Positions 20,670-28,769 of a DNA stretch of 64,000 nt are shown here, piece by piece. The DNA is from Parenemella sanctibonifatiensis (GTDB taxonomy: Bacteria; Actinomycetota; Actinomycetes; Propionibacteriales; Propionibacteriaceae). The DNA lies in assembly GCF_002250565.1 (NCBI RefSeq), contig NZ_NMVJ01000008.1, positions 62,001 through 126,000 on the forward strand. The letters run 5' to 3'. The position numbers were made by a program, and so were the translations under genes. The notes below the pieces were generated by a model. The model had not been told where the DNA came from. It saw only the letters and a list, made by a program, of their open reading frames with translations, and searched no databases. The number at the start of each line of letters is the position of its first letter. Position 1 is the stretch's first letter.

Positions 20670-21712
20670 CCGCGCCGACCTGGCCCGACATCCTCACCAG
20701 CTTGGTGGACGGTGAGGACCTCTCGCCGGAGACCGCCCGGTGGGCGATGGGAGAGATCCTCACGGGCAATGCCAATCCGGTGCACCTGGCCGGTTTTGCG
20801 GTGGCGCTGCGCGCCAAGGGTGAGACCGTTGACGAACTGACCGGTTTGGCCGATGCCATGCTCGAGCGGGCCACCCCGATCGAGCTCGACACCGAGGCAG
20901 TCGACATCGTCGGCTCCGGCGGCGATCGTGCCAACACCGTCAACATCTCGACGATGGCTTCGGTGGTCGCGGCAGCAGCCGGCGCCAAGGTGGTCAAGCA
21001 CGGCAACCGGGCCGCCTCCTCGGCGTCGGGTTCGGCTGACTGCCTCGAGGCTGCCGGGGTTGCCCTCAATCTGCCGCCGCAGGCCCAGGCCGAGGTGCTC
21101 GACCAAGCAGGCATCGCCTTCCTGTTCGCGCCGCACTACCACCCATCGCTGCGCCACGCTGGCCCCACCCGCAGTCAGTTGGGGATCCGGACGGTCTTCA
21201 ACTTCCTCGGCCCCATCGCCAACCCGGCCCGGCCGGTCGCCCAGGCGATCGGCGTCGCCGACGAGCGGGTTGCCGCTCTTGTCGCCGGGGTGCTGTCCCG
21301 TCGCGGCAACCGCGGCATGGTCTTCCACGGCAAGGACGGTCTGGACGAGCTGACCACCACGACCACCTCACAGGTCTGGCTGTTCCGCGACGGCCGGATC
21401 GTGGAGACGGTTCTGGACCCGGCCGATCTCGGCGTACGCCCGGCCGCCCCGGCTGACCTGGTCGGCGGGGATCCGGCGCACAATGCGGGCGTGATGCGCG
21501 AGGTCTTCGCGGGCGCCCAGGGCCCGGTCCGCGACATCGTCGTGATCAATGCGGCCGCGGCGTTGCTGGCCTTCCACGGTCCCGATCTGGATGAGCCGAT
21601 CGCCGACCAGTTCCGAGTGCAGTTCGAGGCGGCCGCCCGCGCCATTGATGAGGGGGCCGCCAGCGAGGTGCTGGAGCGGTGGGTGGCGCTCACCTCTGAG
21701 CGGGCCAGCTGA
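20666..21712 (+). CDS. trpD: Anthranilate phosphoribosyltransferase
   Basis: 348 residues. GTG at 20666 overlaps the receiver gene's stop; longer in-frame extensions would run through that gene. Family motifs GSGGDRANTVNIST and KHGNRAASSASGSADCLEAAG bind PRPP and anthranilate. It makes phosphoribosyl-anthranilate, the second step of tryptophan synthesis. Other trp genes are not in the window. An orphan trpD next to ctaE is also the mycobacterial arrangement. Confidence 0.95.
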   Translation: MTAPTWPDILTSLVDGEDLSPETARWAMGEILTGNANPVHLAGFAVALRAKGETVDELTGLADAMLERATPIELDTEAVDIVGSGGDRANTVNISTMASVVAAAAGAKVVKHGNRAASSASGSADCLEAAGVALNLPPQAQAEVLDQAGIAFLFAPHYHPSLRHAGPTRSQLGIRTVFNFLGPIANPARPVAQAIGVADERVAALVAGVLSRRGNRGMVFHGKDGLDELTTTTTSQVWLFRDGRIVETVLDPADLGVRPAAPADLVGGDPAHNAGVMREVFAGAQGPVRDIVVINAAAALLAFHGPDLDEPIADQFRVQFEAAARAIDEGAASEVLERWVALTSERAS

Positions 21713-21727
21713 GCCGAGCCCCGCGGC

Positions 21728-22366
21728 TCAGCCCGCCAGCGCGGCCAACCAGGCCCCGGCCGCCAGGCCTGGAGCGTAGGGAAAGCCGTCTCGGCGACCC
21801 CGTGAGCGCCAGATGATGCCGGTCGCCGCACCCAGGGCGGTGCCGGCCACCATGCCCCACCACCAGGCTGGCCACCCCAGCGCGCCGAGGGCGGCGCCGG
21901 TGATGAGCACGAACCTGACGTCGCCAAATCCCAACCCCGCGCGCAGGCGCCACACCAGCCACAGGATCGCGGCTGCCGCACCGCCGCCGACCGCGCCCAT
22001 CCAGATGATGTCGATGCGATCGTTGGCCCACGCTGATGCGATCAGCGCGAGTGCCGTCATGGCCCATCCGATCTGGCAGGGCAGGCGGGGCAGCCACGTT
22101 GTCGCGGCATCGATGCAGGCCAATGGCACCGCCACCATGACGACCACCGCCCACACCGGCGCCATCGCTGGGTCCAGTCGCAGCGCCAGCGGTGCGGCTG
22201 CCACCACGATCACCAACCGGGTGGCCCAGCGCCACCGCCCGGGCAGGTCGGCATAGGGCAGTTTGGTCTCGGCTCCCGGGGTGTCGGCAGGCGGTTCAGG
22301 CAACAGTCGCAGTGCCGGCCCCAACCCGACGCAGGCGATGAGGGCAGCCGCGATGAGCAGCATCAT
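21728..22366 (-). CDS. A24 prepilin-peptidase-like membrane protein
   Basis: 212 residues, about six hydrophobic helices. ACIDAATTWLPRLP and GLGFGDVRFVL place two aspartates in the D...GxGD arrangement of type IV prepilin peptidases. There is no N-terminal methylase domain, so it is of the short type. No pilin or Tad genes are nearby; the substrate is unknown. The tandem ATGs at 22361-22366 overlap the stop of the upstream DNA-binding-like gene. Confidence 0.65.
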   Translation of the reverse strand: MMLLIAAALIACVGLGPALRLLPEPPADTPGAETKLPYADLPGRWRWATRLVIVVAAAPLALRLDPAMAPVWAVVVMVAVPLACIDAATTWLPRLPCQIGWAMTALALIASAWANDRIDIIWMGAVGGGAAAAILWLVWRLRAGLGFGDVRFVLITGAALGALGWPAWWWGMVAGTALGAATGIIWRSRGRRDGFPYAPGLAAGAWLAALAG

Positions 22367-22935
22367 GGGCCGTCGGGGGTATCCACCGCCGGCTCGTCGT
22401 CGTCTTCGCCACCCCACAACATGTTGAGGACGTCGGCGCTCTCGCTGCCGGGGAGGTCGGCGCCGATGTCCCAGCAGGCAGCCATCGCGGTGACCAGGGT
22501 GCGCAGGCTGGTGCTGCCCTGGTAGCGGTCCGGGCCGGTCAAGGTGGCGGCCAAGGTGGTCGGCGTGACGCCGAGCAGGTCGGCGATGGTATCGAGCCGG
22601 TGGCCGCGCCGCAGCAGTTCGCCGACTGACCGCACCAACAGCCCGACCGGGACCCGCAGTGCCAGTCGGGTGGCGAGCCGCTCGATCGGCACGTCAGCAA
22701 TCTGCCGGGCGTACGCAGCCGGCAACCGCCGGGGCATCCGTACGCCGCTGACCAGCCGTCGGATGATCGGCGAGGTGAGATTGCAGCTCAGTGCCACGGC
22801 CGCCGGTGACAGTCGCAGTGCGCTGGCCAAGAACTGGAGTCGGTGGCGGACCGGAGCAGCCGGCACCCACAGGTGCAGGTCGTCGTCGGCATTGTCCGGA
22901 ACCGGTGGCAACGGTGTCATCAGTGTGGTGAGCAT
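22363..22935 (-). CDS. Helix-turn-helix-like protein upstream of prepilin-peptidase-like gene
   Basis: 190 residues. The ATG at 22935 has AAAGGAG five bases upstream. Two stretches look like DNA-binding helices: ALRLSPAAVALSCNLTSPIIRRLVSG and HRLDTIADLLGVTPTTLAATLTG. An acidic tail (GGEDDDEPAVDTPDG) ends the protein. It is translationally coupled (TGATG-type overlap) to the A24 peptidase-like gene, so the two are one unit. A regulatory role is inferred only from the fold-like patterns. Confidence 0.55.
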   Translation of the reverse strand: MLTTLMTPLPPVPDNADDDLHLWVPAAPVRHRLQFLASALRLSPAAVALSCNLTSPIIRRLVSGVRMPRRLPAAYARQIADVPIERLATRLALRVPVGLLVRSVGELLRRGHRLDTIADLLGVTPTTLAATLTGPDRYQGSTSLRTLVTAMAACWDIGADLPGSESADVLNMLWGGEDDDEPAVDTPDGP

Positions 22936-23020
22936 GGGTGCTCCTTTGTCGCATGACCCGTCGGGGGTGACGGGTTCAGGGTCCATTCCAACGATCGGAA
23001 GTGTCACCGGGCAAGGGTTA

Positions 23021-23054
23021 GGTGTTGTCCGTTTGGGTGGAGGTGTTGTCCGTT
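23021..23054. promoter_or_regulatory. Direct repeat in the 342-bp divergent gap
   Basis: The gap 22936-23277 separates the HTH-like and BlaI-like genes and contains no convincing coding sequence. It holds the 13-bp motif ggtgttgtccgtt twice, at 23021-23033 and 23042-23054, a 21-bp period equal to two helix turns. This fits a binding site for one of the two flanking regulators. A -10-like tagcat at 23265-23270 lies seven bases before the BlaI ATG. Confidence 0.45.
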
Positions 23055-23277
23055 GGCGATGACCGGGAGCGTCAGCTTGACGCTGCCGACCGGCATTCCA
23101 TGTCTGCTTCACGCGTTGGATCCCAACAGAAACCGATGTCTGGTTGAGCCTGAGAGCGTCGGGGTGGCGAGTTGGGCGGCAGCTGAATGGGCGGGTGTGC
23201 ATCGCCGATGGACGTTTTCTCACGCTCGGTCTTCTCGCGCGTGACCTCGCGGGTGGTGCGCCGCTAGCATCGGTCCC

Positions 23278-23643
23278 ATGGCAGGCGGACGACGAGAACA
23301 CGGGGCGCTGGAGGCCGAGTTGCTCGGCATCCTTCGGTCCCGATCCGAGCCCGTCGCTGCCGCTGACCTGGTTGCGGCATGCGGTGAGCCACGGCCAGCG
23401 GGCACCACAGTGTTGACCGTCCTGGACCGGCTGCGAGCCAAGGGCTTGGTGGAGCGCCAGCAGTTCAGCCCCCGCCGGGTGCGCTGGCTGGCCGCCCCGG
23501 CGGCGTTCGTTGATCCCAGTGAAGCGTTGTCCCGACTCAGCGGCGCTGACCGGGAGGCTGTGCTGCTGAAGTTTGCCGGCAACCTGGACGCCGCCGACGT
23601 CGACTTCTTGCGCAGCGCGGTGGCGCGCCGCGATCCCCGATGA
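23278..23643 (+). CDS. BlaI/MecI-family transcriptional repressor
   Basis: 121 residues: a winged helix (ELLGILRSRSEPVAAADLVAAC, then TTVLTVLDRLRAKGLVERQ) and a short C-terminal dimerisation helix. The family represses beta-lactamase or metal-stress genes and is inactivated by proteolysis. The start overlaps nothing, but the stop overlaps the M56 peptidase start (ATGA), the classic BlaI/BlaR pairing. Confidence 0.85.
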   Translation: MAGGRREHGALEAELLGILRSRSEPVAAADLVAACGEPRPAGTTVLTVLDRLRAKGLVERQQFSPRRVRWLAAPAAFVDPSEALSRLSGADREAVLLKFAGNLDAADVDFLRSAVARRDPR

Positions 23644-24431
23644 CGGCGTTGCTGCTGCCGGCGGCCCTGTTCCTGGCGGCCCTGCTGACGGTGCTCGGGG
23701 TCCCGGTCGCCTTGGTTGGAGCTTGGCAGGTCGACCGGCCCAAGCTGGCGCTGACGGCCTGGTTTGCGGCCCTGGTGCTGGGGGGTGGCTGTGCGGTTGC
23801 CTCGGTTGTCGCGGCGGTCGCCGCTGCGGGTGAAGGGCGACCGGGATCGTGGGCGGCCTGGTTGTGGGCCTGGGTCGGTGTGGCTGGGGCCATTGCTGTG
23901 GTCGGGCTGGTCAGCGGTCTGAGCGGGCCGATGGCCGACGCCGAGCGATGGTCGCTGCGGCGGCTCGCGCCGATCGCCACCGAACGTCTGGACCGGGGCA
24001 CCTTCACCTTGGTCCGCTTCGCGCATCCGGCTCCAGTGGCGATCGCAGTGCCTGGGCGGCGCCCCGAGATCATGGTCTCGGACTCCTTGGAGTCACTGTT
24101 GTCGCGCGGTCAGCTGCAGGCGGTGCTGGCCCATGAGTACGCCCATCTGCGCGGCCGCCACGGGGTGCTGATGCGGCTGGCCGAGCTGAATGCAGCCTGC
24201 CTTCCCTTCCTGCCCGCCGCCGACCGCCTTCGGCGAGCCACCAGGCTCCTGATCGAACTGGCCGCCGATGATGTCGCGGCTCGTCAGGTCGGCGCGGAGC
24301 AGTTGGCCACCGCTCTGGAGGCCCTGGCCGATGAGGGGGGTGCTCCTGGCGCCGCGGAGCGCGCGGTGCGGTTGCGCGGGCACAGCCAGCAGGAACTGCC
24401 ACGTGGGTTGCCGGCGGCACTCCAGGTGTGA
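23640..24431 (+). CDS. M56 (BlaR1-like) membrane metallopeptidase
   Basis: 263 residues with four hydrophobic helices, two ahead of the catalytic site. LAHEYAHLRGRHG carries HEXXH; the distal aspartate/glutamate is likely in LAADDVAARQ. No penicillin-binding sensor domain follows, so unlike staphylococcal BlaR1 it cannot sense beta-lactams by a PBP-like domain. It probably cleaves the co-encoded BlaI-type repressor or a relay protein; the signal is unknown. Confidence 0.82.
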   Translation: MTALLLPAALFLAALLTVLGVPVALVGAWQVDRPKLALTAWFAALVLGGGCAVASVVAAVAAAGEGRPGSWAAWLWAWVGVAGAIAVVGLVSGLSGPMADAERWSLRRLAPIATERLDRGTFTLVRFAHPAPVAIAVPGRRPEIMVSDSLESLLSRGQLQAVLAHEYAHLRGRHGVLMRLAELNAACLPFLPAADRLRRATRLLIELAADDVAARQVGAEQLATALEALADEGGAPGAAERAVRLRGHSQQELPRGLPAALQV

Positions 24432-24445
24432 GCCACCGCGCTCCG

Positions 24446-25126
24446 TCAGAACATCATGATGTTGAGGGCGGACATGCCCAACAGCATGGCGAGCATGACC
24501 AGGGCGTCGGGGCCGGCGCCGTTCCAGGCCCACCGGCGGGGCGTGTCGTCCGTGGGTTGACGCCGCTGACGCACCCAGATCACCACCACAGCGACGGCTC
24601 CGATGAGCATCGCCAGAGTCACCACGACCCCCAGGCCGAGCGCCAGCGGACTCATTCCCATGTCCGTGCCGGGCATGTCCATCCCTGGCATGTCGGCCCC
24701 GTGACCACCGTGCATGTCGTGACCACCGTGCATGTCGTGCCCACCGTGCATGTCGTGCCCACCGCCGCCAGGGGCGTGGCTCGGTGGCATCACCGCGACC
24801 ATCCACACCATGGCCAGCATCATGACCACATGCAGCAGCTGGTGCCAGACGCCCCCGCGATGGTGCTGGCCGACCGCCTCGCGGGCGGCGAGGATGGCAA
24901 ACCATGCCGCGCCCAGGGTGAAGGCGATCAACTGCGCCAGCCATGGCAGGTTCCACCACCACGGCCATGCCATGGCGACCATCACCAGGGCCATCAGCAG
25001 ATGCCACAGGTGGGATGCCACCAGAATCGGCTGGCCGCGATCGGTGACGGCGCGGGCGCCCAGATGGAGAGCACTGAGGCCGAAGATGACGGTGAGCAGC
25101 CATGGGAGGATGAGGTCGCTGACCAC
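24446..25126 (-). CDS. DUF5134 membrane protein with His/Met-rich loop
   Basis: 226 residues from GTG with GAGAAAGG upstream. About six helices. Between two of them is a loop with three direct GGHDMH repeats followed by ADMPGMDMPGTDMGM, rich in histidine and methionine, a composition usual in copper-binding segments. DUF5134 proteins often sit near BlaI/M56 pairs in actinobacteria. Copper handling is a hypothesis from composition. A 7-bp inverted repeat overlaps its ribosome binding site. Confidence 0.75.
   Translation of the reverse strand: MVSDLILPWLLTVIFGLSALHLGARAVTDRGQPILVASHLWHLLMALVMVAMAWPWWWNLPWLAQLIAFTLGAAWFAILAAREAVGQHHRGGVWHQLLHVVMMLAMVWMVAVMPPSHAPGGGGHDMHGGHDMHGGHDMHGGHGADMPGMDMPGTDMGMSPLALGLGVVVTLAMLIGAVAVVVIWVRQRRQPTDDTPRRWAWNGAGPDALVMLAMLLGMSALNIMMF
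24701..24754 (-). repeat. Three 18-bp repeats coding HDMHGG
   Basis: The 18-bp unit gtgaccaccgtgcatgtc (as read on the plus strand) occurs at 24701-24718 and 24719-24736 exactly and at 24737-24754 with one change. In the minus-strand gene each copy adds HDMHGG. Confidence 0.9.
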
Positions 25127-25137
25127 GGCGGTGCCTT

Positions 25138-25156
25138 TCTCTACAAAACGTAGAGA
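25138..25156. promoter_or_regulatory. Perfect inverted repeat upstream of DUF5134 gene
   Basis: tctctac (25138-25144), a five-base spacer, and gtagaga (25150-25156). The CTAC...GTAG core resembles BlaI/MecI-family operators, and a BlaI-type gene lies 1.5 kb away. It overlaps the DUF5134 Shine-Dalgarno stretch, so an RNA hairpin controlling translation is an alternative. Confidence 0.5.
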
Positions 25157-25295
25157 ACGATAGGGCAGTCGGCTTCCCTGCGCCAGCCGGGGACCTCGGG
25201 TGTCGGCCGCGCGCATTGGTCAACTCGACAGCCTGAATGCGCATCCCGGGGCCAACAGCCGGGATCGAGTTGCCCCATATGGGCGGTGGCGTGGA

Positions 25296-25439
25296 TCAGG
25301 GCGTCGGCGTACCGACGGCGGTCGTCGGTTCCACCGTCGCCGGTGGCAGCTCAGCGGGCTGCGTGGACCACCAGGCAAAGCCCATCGCGGCCAAGGCGGC
25401 AACCAGTGCCGCCAGGGTGCCGAACAGGCTCCGACTCAC
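25296..25439 (-). CDS. Tiny membrane protein coupled to the Lrp-like gene
   Basis: A 47-residue frame starting with GTG inside the stop of the Lrp-like gene (GTGA overlap at 25436-25439). It has one hydrophobic helix, LFGTLAALVAALAAMGFAWW, then a Pro/Thr-rich tail ending VGTPTP. The coupling, the sensible hydrophobic pattern and the clean stop support a real gene; the length leaves doubt. Function unknown. Confidence 0.5.
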   Translation of the reverse strand: MSRSLFGTLAALVAALAAMGFAWWSTQPAELPPATVEPTTAVGTPTP

Positions 25440-25717
25440 GCCTGCGGGCCGAGGGCGAAGGCCGCCTCGAGGTCGTGGCGCGAGTAGGCGCGGAAGGCGA
25501 TGTGGGTCAATGTCTCCACGACTCCCGGGATCTTGTTCAGATGGTCGGCCACGACCGTCGCCACGGCTTCGTGGTCGCGGACCCGCACCATTGCGATGAG
25601 GTCGATCTCGCCGGTGACGGAATAGACCTCGGTGACGCCGTCCAAGCCCGCGATCTTCTCGGCGACCTCAGGGATCTGGGCAACATCGGCATGGACGAAA
25701 ACGATCGCGGTAATCAT
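25436..25717 (-). CDS. Lrp/AsnC ligand-binding domain protein
   Basis: 93 residues forming only the RAM/ACT-like effector domain of the Lrp/AsnC family: VFVHADVAQIPEVAEKIAGL and TGEIDLIAMVRVRDHEAV are characteristic. There is no DNA-binding domain, so it may work as an amino-acid sensor on another protein. The -10-like tagact lies six bases before the ATG, so the transcript is probably leaderless. Similar stand-alone proteins are conserved in actinobacteria. Confidence 0.85.
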   Translation of the reverse strand: MITAIVFVHADVAQIPEVAEKIAGLDGVTEVYSVTGEIDLIAMVRVRDHEAVATVVADHLNKIPGVVETLTHIAFRAYSRHDLEAAFALGPQA

Positions 25718-25744
25718 GCGAGCAGTCTAGGCATCAGGTGATCG

Positions 25745-27496
25745 TCACGCTCGGCTGAGTCGGCTTCCCGGCCTGGCGGTGTCGGGCTGGGCGTGACCGA
25801 TCCGCAGCGGCCAGCTCCAGTCGCCGTCGACCTCGATCAAGCGAACGCCGGGTTGTTCCAGCCAGTCCGCGACGCACAGCACCTCGTCCAGGCTGGCCGT
25901 GAGCTCGCCCTCGAGCTTGGGTGCCGGCACCGGTTCTGCCACCGCGAGCAGGTCACTGACCAGATCCAGCGGGTCGGTGCCGACTCCGGCAAACCCCGAG
26001 CCGACCAGTCGGCCGTGGCGGATCACGTGGAGCTGCCAACCGGGTCGGGTGCGGCCGTGGTCGCTGGCCTGCCAGCGGGCTGCGACCAGCTGAGGCAGTC
26101 GGGTCAGGGCGGTGGTGCGGTGGTGGCGTCGCAGCACCGCGGCAAAGGTCTCCAGTTGGTTTCGCAGCGCGGCCGCCTCCTCGTATCGCTCCTGTTCGGC
26201 GAGTCGGCGCAGCCGATCCATCACCCGGGCCCGCACCGGCTCCGGATCGCACTGCCAGGCGGACTCGACGGCGGCGACGAGTTCGGCGTACGCAGATGGC
26301 TCGACCTGCATCGTGCAGGGCGCGACACAGCGATCCAGCTCGGCCAGTGCGCAACTGGGGCTGGCCTTGCTGGCCGCCAGCCGAGTGGTGCAGCGGCGGA
26401 TCGGAAAGGTGTCGTGCAGCAGGTCCAGGCAGGCCTCCGCCTCGGTGCGGCTGCGTAGCGGGCCCAGGTGGCTGCTGCCGTCATCGCGCAGCGTCCGCAC
26501 CACCGACAGCCGCGGCCAGGGTTCCTGGGTGCGTCGCAGCCAGCTGGCCTTCTCCGGGCGGGTGGAGCGTCGGTTGTAGCGAGGACGGTGGGCGTGGATG
26601 AGCCGGATCTCGCGGACCTGGGCCTCGAGTGGGGTCGGGCAGACAACGTGGTCGACGCCCTCGGCGACCCGGATCATCTCCTCCATCCGTCGGCGCCGTT
26701 CTGCTGCGGTGAAGTAGCTGCCGACCCGGCGCCGCAGATTGCGGGAGGTCCCGACGTAGAGCACTTCCCGGCCACCGGGGGAGTCCGGGTTGGTGCGCCA
26801 GAACCAGTACACGCCGGGCCGCTCGGGCAGATCCTGGGCCCAGCGCCGGCGCACGCGACGGGTCACCGACACCTGGCGGCTGAATTCCTGCAGGTCCTCC
26901 AGGGTGTGCACGCCCAGGTTGCCCACTCGCTCGATCAGGGCATGCAGCACTTCGACGGTGGCGCGGGCGTCGGTGAGAGCGCGGTGATCCGGGGTGGTGG
27001 TGGCTCCCAGGTGTGCGGCCAGGGTTGCGAGCTTGTGGTTGCGCACCTCCCGGCCGAGGATCGAGCGCGCCAAAGCGACGGTGTCGAGCACCGGGTTGCC
27101 GGGCCAGGGTTCACCGGCGTCGGCGCACGCTCGCTTGAGGAAGCCGACGTCGAAGCGCGCGTTGTGCGCGACCAGCGTGGCGCCGCGACTGAACTCCAGC
27201 CAACTGGGCAGCGCCGTGGCCAGCGGCGGTGCCTGCATCACCATGCTGTTGCTGATCCCGGTCAGTGCGGTGATCAGCGCCGGGATCCCGGCGCTCGGTC
27301 GGACCAAGGTCTGGAACTCGCCCAGTCGCTGCCCGCCGCGCACCTTCACCGCGCCGAACTCGGTGATCTCGGCGTCCGCGCCGGCGCCAGTGGTCTCCAG
27401 GTCGACCACACAGAAGGTCACCTCGGCAAGGAACTGTCCGGTCTCGGCGAGCGTGGGTTGGGACGTTGGCCAGGAATGCGGGGCGGTGGCAGGCAT
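25745..27496 (-). CDS. DnaQ-type 3'-5' exonuclease fused to GIY-YIG (UvrC/Cho-like) nuclease
   Basis: 583 residues. N-terminal DEDDh exonuclease: VVDLETTG, AHNARFDVGFLKRAC and DHRALTDARATVEVL supply the acidic residues and histidine. The GIY-YIG domain begins at about residue 220 (RPGVYWFW...VLYVGTSRNLRRRV). A UvrBC-like motif follows at about 445 (MDRLRRLAEQERYEEAAALRNQL). It probably processes damaged DNA. The same architecture occurs beside trpD in M. tuberculosis (I recall Rv2191). The ATG used has no obvious ribosome site, so the start is provisional. Confidence 0.88.
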   Translation of the reverse strand: MPATAPHSWPTSQPTLAETGQFLAEVTFCVVDLETTGAGADAEITEFGAVKVRGGQRLGEFQTLVRPSAGIPALITALTGISNSMVMQAPPLATALPSWLEFSRGATLVAHNARFDVGFLKRACADAGEPWPGNPVLDTVALARSILGREVRNHKLATLAAHLGATTTPDHRALTDARATVEVLHALIERVGNLGVHTLEDLQEFSRQVSVTRRVRRRWAQDLPERPGVYWFWRTNPDSPGGREVLYVGTSRNLRRRVGSYFTAAERRRRMEEMIRVAEGVDHVVCPTPLEAQVREIRLIHAHRPRYNRRSTRPEKASWLRRTQEPWPRLSVVRTLRDDGSSHLGPLRSRTEAEACLDLLHDTFPIRRCTTRLAASKASPSCALAELDRCVAPCTMQVEPSAYAELVAAVESAWQCDPEPVRARVMDRLRRLAEQERYEEAAALRNQLETFAAVLRRHHRTTALTRLPQLVAARWQASDHGRTRPGWQLHVIRHGRLVGSGFAGVGTDPLDLVSDLLAVAEPVPAPKLEGELTASLDEVLCVADWLEQPGVRLIEVDGDWSWPLRIGHAQPDTARPGSRLSRA

Positions 27497-27611
27497 GGGG
27501 GCAACGTAGGTGGAGGCACTGACACAAACCGCCGAGGAGTGTCGGAATAATCGCGAGGGGGATAGAGTTGACATGTCACCAACCCGGCACCAGAAGCTCC
27601 CGGAGGAGATC

Positions 27612-28769
27612 ATGCAGTTCGGCATCTTCAGCATTGTGGACATCACTCCCGACCCGGTGACCGGCAAGGTCCCCACCGAGCAGGCGCGGCTGCGCCAGCT
27701 GGTCGACGAGGCCGTGCTGGCTGAGCAGGTCGGCCTGGACGTGTTCGGCATCGGTGAGCACCACAACCCGCCCTTCGTCACCTCCTCGCCGACCACCACG
27801 CTGGCCTGGATCGCCGCCAAGACCGAGCGGCTCCAGCTCACGACCACGACGACGCTGATCACCACCAATGACCCGGTGAAGATCGCCGAGGACTACGCGA
27901 TGCTCCAGCACCTCAGTGGTGGTCGGATCGACCTGACTCTGGGGCGCGGCAACACCGGACCGGTCTATCCCTGGTTCGGTCAGGACATCCGCAAGGGGCT
28001 GGAACTCGCCATCGAGAACTACGAGCTGCTGCACCGCCTGTGGCGCGAGGACGTCGTGGACTGGGAGGGCAACTTCCGTACGCCTCTGCAGCAGTTCACC
28101 GCCACGCCACGACCCCTGGACGGTGTGCCTCCCTTCGTGTGGCACGGGTCCATCCGGACCCCGCAGATCGCCGAGCAGGCGGCGTACTACGGCGACGGCT
28201 TCTTCCACAACAACATCTTTTGGCCCACCAGTCACACCAAGCAGATGATTGATCTCTACCGTCAGCGCTATGAGCACCATGGTCATGGTTCGGCCGACCA
28301 GGCGATCGTGGGTCTGGGGGGCCAGTTCTTCGCCCGGCCCAACTCGCAGGATGCGGTGAAGGAATTCCGGCCCTACTTCGACAACGCCCCGGTCTATGGC
28401 CACGGGCCCTCGCTGGAGGACTTCACTGCCCAGACTCCGCTGACGGTCGGTTCGCCGCAACAGGTGATCGAGCGCTACCTCACGATGCGCGAGCTGATGG
28501 GCGACTACCAGAGGCAGCTCTTCCTCATCGACCACGCCGGCCTGCCGGCCTCGACGGTGAAGGAGCAGATCGAGATCCTGGGCACGCAGATCGTGCCCGA
28601 GCTTCGCAAGGAGATGGAGAAGGACCGTCCCGCTGGTGTGCCGGATGCCCCCTCCCACGCCGCTCGGGTTGCCGCCCGGGACGCGGCCGAGGGCCCGTGG
28701 GATGAGCGCTACCGATTCTCCACCGGCAGCAACTGGACCCAGCTTCTTGACGAGGAGGACCGAGCATGA
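27612..28769 (+). CDS. LLM-class flavin-dependent monooxygenase
   Basis: 385 residues of the luciferase-like (beta/alpha)8 fold. The ATG at 27612 (MQFGIFSIVDITPDP) follows GGAGGAG closely; an ATG 13 codons upstream lacks such a site. FGIGEHHNPPFVTSSP and DLTLGRGNTGPVYPWFG are typical family stretches. It uses reduced FMN and oxygen; the substrate is not predictable. It overlaps the next gene, a flavin reductase, by ATGA, making a two-component system. Confidence 0.9.
   Translation: MQFGIFSIVDITPDPVTGKVPTEQARLRQLVDEAVLAEQVGLDVFGIGEHHNPPFVTSSPTTTLAWIAAKTERLQLTTTTTLITTNDPVKIAEDYAMLQHLSGGRIDLTLGRGNTGPVYPWFGQDIRKGLELAIENYELLHRLWREDVVDWEGNFRTPLQQFTATPRPLDGVPPFVWHGSIRTPQIAEQAAYYGDGFFHNNIFWPTSHTKQMIDLYRQRYEHHGHGSADQAIVGLGGQFFARPNSQDAVKEFRPYFDNAPVYGHGPSLEDFTAQTPLTVGSPQQVIERYLTMRELMGDYQRQLFLIDHAGLPASTVKEQIEILGTQIVPELRKEMEKDRPAGVPDAPSHAARVAARDAAEGPWDERYRFSTGSNWTQLLDEEDRA

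Noticed and set aside
23053-23244. 63-codon frame in the divergent gap
   Set aside because: No ribosome site, no domain, no coupling to neighbours.
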